Source: Fidelibacterota bacterium
GTDB taxonomy: Bacteria > Fidelibacterota > Marinisomatia > SCGC-AAA003-L08 > D37C17
DNA length: 49,048 nucleotides
Direction: 5' to 3'
Assembly (NCBI GenBank): GCA_004124405.1
Contig: SCKP01000008.1
Span: 1-49,048 of the forward strand
The position numbers and the translations under genes were made by a program. This document shows, one piece after another, positions 43,697 through 49,048 of the stretch; the first letter of the stretch is position 1; every line of letters starts with the position of its first letter. The notes under the pieces are model-generated. The model was not told where the DNA came from, did not search any database, and saw nothing but the letters and a program-made list of their open reading frames with translations.

Positions 43697-44577
43697 TGGA
43701 GGATCCTTTCTATTAAAATGATAATGAGCAGGAGGGGCAAATATATAATAGAAGCCAACATGAGCCTTCTTGCATTCTTTTTATTAGATTCCATTATCAC
43801 TTTCAAGGCCACCATAAAAAAGGCAACCCCCAGCAGGGCCGCTCCAACGGCATACACTATTCCTCCAACCTTTAAAATATACAATCCAAGGCTGGTGATA
43901 AGCAGCGCCACAGTGAAAAATAATATTACGTAACTGGTTCGTTTTGATTCGGGATATATAGATGGGAGCATTTTAAATCCACCTTTTTCATAATCGGCAG
44001 CATAAATGATAGCAATGGCCAGAAAATGAGGCATCTGCCAACAGAACAAAATTCCAAACAATATCCAGGCAGGTGGTGCCAAAGAACCTGTGGCGGCAAC
44101 CCATCCTCCAACTGGTGGCAGGGCACCGGGAATTGAGCCAATGATGGTATTCCATGTGGTTATTCGTTTACTGGGGGTATAAATAAGAATGTAAAGCAAA
44201 ATAGTGGCTACGGATATCCAGGCAGTTAGGGGGTTGATTAAATAATAGAGTAAAACACATCCTCCAAAAGAGAGAAAAGCACCAAATATCAAGGCATTCA
44301 TGGGACTAATTTTTCCAATTACAATAGGGCGATTTTTTGTGCGTGTCATTTTTGCATCGTGCCGTCTTTCAATGACCTGATTCAATACTGCAGCTCCGGC
44401 AGAGGTTGCCCATGTACCTAAAATAAGATATAATAATATGAGCCAACTGTCAACTGTTGCCATGTGGTTACCAAGGCTTCTGAGTCCCAGATAATATCCC
44501 AAATATGCAGTAACCAGCACCAGCATAGTGATGCGGGGTTTGGTCATTTCAAAATATGCTGAAATAGTAGTTTTCAA
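43693..44577 (-). CDS. ctaB: Protoheme IX farnesyltransferase
   Basis: 294 residues and about eight membrane helices of the UbiA prenyltransferase superfamily. Motif 1, LNQVIERRHDAKMTRTKNRP, carries the Mg-binding acidic residues with the NxxxExxxD pattern usual in CtaB. Motif 2 is YAADYEKGGFKMLP. It makes heme O from protoheme for oxidase biogenesis. A strong terminator sits only 12 bp upstream of its start, so its own promoter must lie at or inside that terminator, or it needs readthrough. Confidence 0.92.
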   Translation of the reverse strand: MKTTISAYFEMTKPRITMLVLVTAYLGYYLGLRSLGNHMATVDSWLILLYLILGTWATSAGAAVLNQVIERRHDAKMTRTKNRPIVIGKISPMNALIFGAFLSFGGCVLLYYLINPLTAWISVATILLYILIYTPSKRITTWNTIIGSIPGALPPVGGWVAATGSLAPPAWILFGILFCWQMPHFLAIAIIYAADYEKGGFKMLPSIYPESKRTSYVILFFTVALLITSLGLYILKVGGIVYAVGAALLGVAFFMVALKVIMESNKKNARRLMLASIIYLPLLLIIILIERILH

Positions 44578-44588
44578 TAGAATGAATC

Positions 44589-44620
44589 AAAAAAGGAGTA
44601 ATCTGACTTGAAATTACTCC
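44589..44620 (-). terminator. Minus-strand terminator just upstream of ctaB
   Basis: GGAGTAAT / ATTACTCC is a perfect eight-base stem with a ten-base loop. On the minus strand it is followed by six Ts. It lies between the cytochrome c gene and ctaB, in the same direction, only 12 bp before the ctaB start. Confidence 0.8.
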
Positions 44621-44665
44621 CCTAAAATTATAAATGGAATCCCCTGCGAATTAAGCTGTATTTTC

Positions 44666-45025
44666 TTACTTTAAAGCTTTTATGTAGGCTATGATATTTG
44701 CAATATCTTCCTCATTTAATACTGGTTTATAGGATGGCATAATTGGCGGAAACCCTTCTGCTATCAATTTACGGGGAGCAATAATTGATTCCCGGATATA
44801 TTGCTCATCGATTACCACCACGCTCCCATCCGTATGGCGAATTTCTTTCCCAAATTGACCGTTGAGCGTTGGACCTCTATTAAGTTTAGCATTAACAGAA
44901 TGACAGGCATCACAGGCCATTCGAGTATAAATATCCAGCCCTTTTGCTTCCGGAGAGCCTGGGGTAAATTGTGCTGCATCAGGATTTTTTCCACAGCTAA
45001 ATACCAGCATGAAGAAAAAGATCAA
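44666..45025 (-). CDS. Lipid-anchored cytochrome c
   Basis: About 119 residues with heme site CDACH, distal ligand region PPIMPSYKPVLNEEDIANII and the C-terminal helix IIAYIKALK. GPTLNGQFGKEIRHTDGSVV resembles the cytochrome c domain fused to oxidase subunit II. The N-terminus (FFFMLVFSC) is a short lipoprotein signal with Cys soon after. The start is unclear: TTG at 45023-45025 gives a weak signal; the only ATG (45010) leaves just four residues before the Cys. It probably donates electrons to a terminal oxidase. It precedes ctaB and ctaM, but a terminator lies between. Confidence 0.85.
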   Translation of the reverse strand: MIFFFMLVFSCGKNPDAAQFTPGSPEAKGLDIYTRMACDACHSVNAKLNRGPTLNGQFGKEIRHTDGSVVVIDEQYIRESIIAPRKLIAEGFPPIMPSYKPVLNEEDIANIIAYIKALK

Positions 45026-45091
45026 TGAAAAATGAAAGTTGAAGTTAGAAGATATAATTTGGGGCAGAATAAATTGTGCTACTTTTTAATC

Positions 45092-46231
45092 TTATACACC
45101 TAAAATAAGGTTAACCAATTGAATCACATCCAGAACATTAATAATGCCATCTCCATTTAAATCCCCATTAGGATTGAATTCATCCGTACCAATAATAATA
45201 TTAACCATAATGATTATATCTTGGATATTTACTAAAGAATCCTCATTCAGGTCTCCCAGAATATTATCTTCAGCAGGACAAACAAGATCATACATAAAAT
45301 CTCTGGTGAATTCCACAGTAATATCCATAGCGGCATTTGAGTCTATAAAAGGCACATGATCCTCTCCTACAAAGGTATAGAGGGCACTAATGTTTCCCAA
45401 TGCCAGCATGGTCTCATTGATAACATAGCTTCCGTACACCTGCATATTGAGGCCAAAGAGGGTGATGAGGCCGTCACCATAAGGAACGATAGTATCCTGA
45501 TCTCCATGCACACTTACTACGGGGATATCTCCCTCAACAATCCAGTTATAGTCACCCACAGCTCCACAGAGGTTGATAATAGCATGGAATTCACTGGAAT
45601 ATCCTTCATTACCACTAGTGCCTTCCAGTCCTCCATTTTCTTCCATAAAATCCACAAGGAAATCAGGTATTTCGCTATCCTGATCCATATAAGCTGCGTT
45701 CACTGCCACAATTCCACCAGCTGAAACACCACCAGCATAAATTCGATCAACATCAACGCGATAATTATTATTCATTTCAGCATCCATCCTAAACCAGCGG
45801 ATTGCAGCCTTTAAATCATGAATGCCCTTTGCAACTGCTTTATAGCCCGTGACTTCATTGGGAAACCAAATAAGGTCTCCGGTTAGGCGATAATCTATGG
45901 CGGAGGCTACATAACCCATTTTGGCATAGCGTGTACAAAGTTCCACTATATCCGCATTGGTTTTGGATCCAGCTACAAATGAACCTCCAAATAGAAAAAA
46001 TACCAGGGGTCTATTTTCTACTTCATCACCAGCTGGTTCATAAATATCCAAATAGAGATCCTGCCATTGATTTTGACCCCATACATTGGGATTATAATTT
46101 CCACCATAGAGAATATTACTGGTGACATTTACCTGGCTGAATATTTCATCAGTATAGCGAATTCCATCGCATTCTGATTGCCCGGTCAATAATGCGGTAT
46201 TGAGGATAATTAATATTAATTTGTTCTTCAT
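45092..46231 (-). CDS. Secreted carboxylesterase-like alpha/beta hydrolase with dockerin-like tail
   Basis: 379 residues. A signal peptide (MKNKLILIILNTALLTGQSE) precedes a BD-FAE/carboxylesterase-type hydrolase: PLVFFLFGGSFVAGSKT (oxyanion region), GIHDLKAAIRWFRMDAE, nucleophile AGGVSAGGIVAVNAAY, acid in SVHGDQDTIVPYGDG, His in FVGEDHVPF. The end carries paired dockerin-like repeats (GDLNEDSLVNIQDIIIMVN and GDLNGDGIINVLDVIQLVN). It probably hydrolyses esters of an external polymer or lipid; the substrate is unknown. It has its own upstream region (46232-46401) before the tRNA-Leu. Confidence 0.88.
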   Translation of the reverse strand: MKNKLILIILNTALLTGQSECDGIRYTDEIFSQVNVTSNILYGGNYNPNVWGQNQWQDLYLDIYEPAGDEVENRPLVFFLFGGSFVAGSKTNADIVELCTRYAKMGYVASAIDYRLTGDLIWFPNEVTGYKAVAKGIHDLKAAIRWFRMDAEMNNNYRVDVDRIYAGGVSAGGIVAVNAAYMDQDSEIPDFLVDFMEENGGLEGTSGNEGYSSEFHAIINLCGAVGDYNWIVEGDIPVVSVHGDQDTIVPYGDGLITLFGLNMQVYGSYVINETMLALGNISALYTFVGEDHVPFIDSNAAMDITVEFTRDFMYDLVCPAEDNILGDLNEDSLVNIQDIIIMVNIIIGTDEFNPNGDLNGDGIINVLDVIQLVNLILGV

Positions 46232-46401
46232 ATCGAATTTTAAAATTAAATTGAGTATTTAAGTTACCCATTTTTATTATTCTTTGAAATAATATTTTTG
46301 TTACAATTTGTGAAAGCAAAACAGGTGAGCATTGCTTTGTAATTCTTGTTTTAATTTTTAAATATGAGGTAATTTTCACATAGATTTTTTCCACTATTAA
46401 T

Positions 46402-46485
46402 GCTCGGGTGGCGGAATTGGTAGACGCGCATGGTTCAGGTCCATGTGTTCGCAAGAACGTGCTGGTTCAATTCCAGTCCCGAGTA
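46402..46485 (+). tRNA. tRNA-Leu (anticodon CAG)
   Basis: 84 nt, class II. Acceptor GCTCGGG pairs with CCCGAGT (one G-U) plus A73. The D-arm holds GGCGGAATTGGTAGACGC, the anticodon arm CATGG-TTCAGGT-CCATG gives CAG, the variable arm is GTTC-GCAA-GAAC and the T-arm is GCTGG-TTCAATT-CCAGT. No CCA is encoded. Its 3' end is repeated 63 bp downstream. Confidence 0.92.
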
Positions 46486-46574
46486 CAAGGTTTTAAAATA
46501 AGGGCTGCTGGATTCTTGAGGCTGCCGGAAAGCCTCCAGTCCCGAGTACAAGGTTTTAAAATAAATTCTTGAGG
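46472..46574 (+). repeat. Partial tandem duplication of the tRNA-Leu 3' end
   Basis: A perfect 30-bp direct repeat at 46472-46501 and 46535-46564 carries 14 bp of the tRNA 3' end plus downstream sequence. Each copy is followed by the same ten bases ATTCTTGAGG (46512-46521, 46565-46574). In the first copy a ten-base spacer GGGCTGCTGG intervenes. AGGCT-gccggaa-AGCCT between them can form a hairpin. Confidence 0.85.
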
Positions 46575-46883
46575 TTAATACAACTTCTGGTAGGAAAAAC
46601 TTCCGGGGTTGCATTCCCATTTCTGGAATACATTATCAATTTCACTCTGCTTGACTTTTCGAGGATCGTAATTCATCATCAATGTTTTTGTCATGAGTGA
46701 AGTTTCACAAATTTTAACCCCGCCCAGGCTTTTGAATTCTATCTCCAAATTCTTTTGTAATTCAGAGGAATTAAGCTCAGGAATTGTCACAACCAATTGT
46801 ATTAATTCTGCAGAGGTATTATTTTGGACAGCAAATGCGGCAAAGAGGATAGAAATAATAAATAGTGAAAATAGCTGTTTCAT
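46575..46883 (-). CDS. Heavy-metal-associated (HMA)-like small exported protein without CxxC
   Basis: 102 residues from the ATG at 46883, chosen because a signal-type N-terminus follows (MKQLFSLFIISILFAAFA); an ATG at 46910 adds nine residues. The mature 80 residues (LIQLVVTIPELNSSELQKNL, then KICETSLMTKTLMMNYDPRK and SEIDNVFQKWECNPG) follow the beta-alpha-beta-beta-alpha-beta order of HMA domains. The CxxC metal site is replaced by PELNSS, so classical copper binding is unlikely. Two Cys remain elsewhere. Function is open. An inverted repeat lies in its upstream region. Confidence 0.6.
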   Translation of the reverse strand: MKQLFSLFIISILFAAFAVQNNTSAELIQLVVTIPELNSSELQKNLEIEFKSLGGVKICETSLMTKTLMMNYDPRKVKQSEIDNVFQKWECNPGSFSYQKLY

Positions 46884-46933
46884 GTATTGAAGGATAATTT
46901 CTACAGCCAATATTAAGAACCAATAACAAAATA

Positions 46934-47012
46934 TTGCAAGGTTTACTTAAAGTAATTTATGAAGTGATTAAATTAACTTACTTAAAATACATGCCTTGCA
47001 ACTATATATAGT
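46934..47012. repeat. Inverted repeat and AT palindrome upstream of the HMA-like gene
   Basis: TTGCAAGG at 46934-46941 and CCTTGCAA at 46994-47001 are inverted copies 60 bp apart. TTACTTAAA occurs once beside each arm. The perfect palindrome ACTATATATAGT (47001-47012) adjoins the right arm. It could be a two-site operator or two promoter-associated sites; there is no gene in 46911-47062. Confidence 0.35.
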
Positions 47013-47062
47013 GGTTTATATAAGATCATCCACAATATATAGGGGTGTCGGTAAGTGAATAA

Positions 47063-48391
47063 TTATGTCTCCGCAGCTTCCATGCCTGCTTTTTCATCCA
47101 CGGAGCGTAGCAGAAGTGATCCAATCACCAAAAATACAAGAACCACTGCTATACCGTAGCGCTGGGAACCAAATGCCATGGTTAAATATCCCAGTAGAAA
47201 TGGCCCGGCAAAGGCGGTGGCTTTTCCTGAAAATGCAAAGAATCCAAAGAATTCATTTTCCTTATGTTTTGGAATAAAGCGCGCCATGAGTGAGCGGCTG
47301 GCAGACTGGTTTGGTCCGGAGAATATTCCAATAAGAATACCTGCCAGCCAGAAAAAAGATTTCCCTGTTATTATAAATTCTCCAATAAAAGGAATGGAAA
47401 GCTCAAATAAATCCCGGTTAGGGCTGAAAACAGCAATCAGGGCTGCAACTATAAGACCAATATTACTGATTTGAATGGTGCGCTTTCCTCCAATAACATC
47501 ATCAAGAAATCCCATAAGAAAAGCACCAATACCGGCTGTAATATTTAATATAATGGCAAATAAGAATATTTCCTGCATTGTGAACCCAAATGTACCGGCT
47601 GCATAAATACCGCCAAAGGCAAAAACTGTGATTAATCCGTCATTGTAAAATAGACGGGCAATGAGAAAGCGGGTCAAATCTTTATACTGCCGTATATTCT
47701 TGAATGTGTTTCTTAATTGGGCGATTGAATCTTTTACCACCATTCCCTTTTTAGAAATATTAACACGTCCTTGTCTGACAAAAATAAACGTAGGTATGCA
47801 GAAAACAGCAAACCAGATTGCAACCATAATGTTTGTTGCTCTGATATGTTCGTAAGTTTCCTTGCTCAAATTAAAAAGCGGTACCTCTGGATTGATAAAT
47901 AATACCAATCCAAGTATTAGGGCAATAAGACCACCCACATAACCAAATGACCAGCCATATCCCGACACCCTGCCAATTTTTTCTTTCGGTGCAATATCAG
48001 GCAGGAAGGCATTGCAGAATACACCTCCCATTTCAAAACCTACATTTCCAATAATAAAAGCAATTAGGGCAAAGACCACCTGCCCAGGCAGAGGGAAATA
48101 AAGCAGAAATGACCCCAGGATACAGATCATTGTCCAGAATATTAAATACAATTTTCGGTAGCCGCCCCTGTCTGCAACTGCCCCCATTATGGGTGAAAGA
48201 ATGGCAACCAATATAGCAGTTATGGTAATCCCCCGGGACCAGAGCATAGTGCCCACAATTTCGTTTTCTGCAATGACCTGAGTAAAAAAAGTTCCATAAA
48301 TGAAAGTTACCACCAAAGTGGTGAATGGCTGGTTGGCAAAATCATACATTGACCAGGAAAAGATAGTGCGTTTACGGTAGGGTTGATTCAA
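47063..48391 (-). CDS. MFS transporter of the UMF1/Atg22-like family
   Basis: 442 residues and about twelve membrane helices. The N-terminus RKRTIFSWSMYDFANQPFTT is the UMF1/Atg22-like signature ('SW..YD.AN..F'). LSPIMGAVADRGGYRKLYL carries the MFS loop motif, and NAFLPDIAPKEKIGRVSGYG is also typical. Members are proposed exporters of amino acids or other small molecules; the substrate is unknown. It reads left after hemL (37-bp gap), in the same direction. Confidence 0.88.
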   Translation of the reverse strand: MNQPYRKRTIFSWSMYDFANQPFTTLVVTFIYGTFFTQVIAENEIVGTMLWSRGITITAILVAILSPIMGAVADRGGYRKLYLIFWTMICILGSFLLYFPLPGQVVFALIAFIIGNVGFEMGGVFCNAFLPDIAPKEKIGRVSGYGWSFGYVGGLIALILGLVLFINPEVPLFNLSKETYEHIRATNIMVAIWFAVFCIPTFIFVRQGRVNISKKGMVVKDSIAQLRNTFKNIRQYKDLTRFLIARLFYNDGLITVFAFGGIYAAGTFGFTMQEIFLFAIILNITAGIGAFLMGFLDDVIGGKRTIQISNIGLIVAALIAVFSPNRDLFELSIPFIGEFIITGKSFFWLAGILIGIFSGPNQSASRSLMARFIPKHKENEFFGFFAFSGKATAFAGPFLLGYLTMAFGSQRYGIAVVLVFLVIGSLLLRSVDEKAGMEAAET

Positions 48392-48428
48392 GGTAGAATA
48401 ATGCTAAGAGTTCTAATATGAAAGTTTA

Positions 48429-49048
48429 TCAGGCATGGACAAATAATTCCTTCAATGTTACGGTAATTTTTTCAATTGTTGCATCCAGAATACTTTTAGT
48501 GTGGGCCAGTGAAATAAATCCGGTTTCATATTGACTGGGTGCAATAAATACACCTTTATTCAACAGCCCGTGGAAGAAACTATTAAAGGCTTCAAAATCA
48601 CAATTGGCTACATCCTTTGTATTTAGTATTGGCCCATTATGAAAATATAATGAAAACATACTTCCCACTCTTTCCTGCCATAATGGATACTCATTCTCAT
48701 CAATTATCTTTTGCACCCCGATTGACAAATATTGAGAATTTTCTTCCAAAATATTATAAGATTCTCCAGTGAGCAACTTTAATGTTTCAATTCCGGCAGT
48801 GACAGCAATGGGATTTCCGCTTAATGTTCCTGCCTGGTAAACGGGACCGCTGGGAGCAACCTGTTCCATCAGTTCTTTCTTGCCCCCATAAGCGCCAATG
48901 GGCAATCCACCACCAATGACCTTTCCAAAGGTGAATAAATCCGGGATGACATTATATAGCTCAGCAGCACCTCCCCTGGCTATACGGAAACCGGTCATGA
49001 CCTCATCAAAAATAAGGAGTGTTCCTTCCCTCTTGCATAGGTTTTTTA
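48429..49048 (-). CDS. hemL: Glutamate-1-semialdehyde 2,1-aminomutase, N-terminus beyond window edge
   Basis: The frame is open from the right edge (reading LKNLCKREGTLLIFDEVMTG) to TGA at 48429-48431. It includes the PLP-binding lysine in LFTFGKVIGGGLPIGAYGGK, GPVYQAGTLSGNPIAVTAG and the C-terminal GVFIAPSQYETGFISLAHT. About the last 207 residues of a ~425-residue enzyme are present. It makes 5-aminolevulinate in the C5 tetrapyrrole pathway, which relates to heme use by the cytochrome genes at 43-45 kb. The first half is outside the window, so no start can be given. Confidence 0.94.
   Translation of the reverse strand, partial: KNLCKREGTLLIFDEVMTGFRIARGGAAELYNVIPDLFTFGKVIGGGLPIGAYGGKKELMEQVAPSGPVYQAGTLSGNPIAVTAGIETLKLLTGESYNILEENSQYLSIGVQKIIDENEYPLWQERVGSMFSLYFHNGPILNTKDVANCDFEAFNSFFHGLLNKGVFIAPSQYETGFISLAHTKSILDATIEKITVTLKELFVHA

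Noticed and set aside
46435-46620. 61-residue minus-strand frame with an internal repeat over the tRNA-Leu end
   Set aside because: The repeat in the peptide comes only from the DNA duplication of the tRNA 3' end, and the frame runs antisense through the tRNA.

Overview
This window is AT-rich bacterial chromosome. Four secreted proteins end in the same paired dockerin-like tail (GDVNxDGxxNxxDxxxxVNxxL), and there is a CarboxypepD-reg TonB receptor, a PorV/PorQ-like barrel, a DUF5683-like protein and a LolA-like protein. Together these point to the Fibrobacteres-Chlorobi-Bacteroidetes side of the tree. My best guess is a marine 'Candidatus Marinimicrobia' (SAR406) type organism. That placement is inference from gene content; there is no rRNA or marker phylogeny here.

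Left part (1-14.4 kb): an edge-truncated secreted protein reads leftwards, divergent from an ATGA-coupled pair of unknown genes. A near-perfect CRP-type palindrome lies between them. Next, on the minus strand, come a PhoPQ-activated-like hydrolase and an Asp-box (YCF48-type) propeller, both dockerin-tailed, then a TonB-dependent receptor with an upstream TetR regulator. A 35-residue acidic small ORF, a DEAD-box RNA helicase with a DbpA-type RNA-binding tail, a frameshifted ZnT9-like cation-efflux gene, an alpha/beta hydrolase and a choice-of-anchor-B/LVIVD protein follow. The stretch 14.4-14.8 kb holds no sizeable gene. It carries three terminators and the 3' half of a tRNA-Ser, which looks like an integration scar.

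Central block (14.8-34 kb) is a long minus-strand series with start/stop overlaps or gaps of a few bases. In transcription order it runs MFS, GAF/HD-GYP, small acidic ORF, selA, selB, mutS, PorV-like barrel, then yicC, gmk, rpoZ, udg, dnaB, relA/spoT, an HU/IHF-like gene, ruvX, lnt and DUF5683-like. It joins information processing (replication helicase, mismatch and uracil repair, omega subunit), stringent response, GMP kinase, selenocysteine insertion and lipoprotein maturation. The stretch 33.9-36 kb holds a 5'-truncated Spy/CpxP-like remnant, a cold-shock gene with its own terminator, an LPP20-like lipoprotein and a decayed IS3 transposase.

Right part (36-49 kb): trmH-like and LolA-like genes read left. 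Divergent from them is a five-gene plus-strand run: thiN, aldehyde dehydrogenase, a glutamine-synthetase-family ligase, an iron-dependent alcohol dehydrogenase and a YbdG-type MscS channel. The three middle genes look like an amine or alcohol catabolic module. After that come minus-strand cytochrome-oxidase biogenesis genes (DUF420/ctaM, ctaB), a lipid-anchored cytochrome c, and a dockerin-tailed esterase. A tRNA-Leu(CAG) follows whose 3' end is duplicated, then an HMA-like small protein, a UMF1-type MFS transporter, and hemL cut by the right edge. No CRISPR array, complete mobile element or rRNA was seen. The clearest oddities are the CRP-like operator, the tRNA-Ser half, the duplicated tRNA-Leu end, two homopolymer frameshifts, the shared dockerin tails and the Sec machinery.
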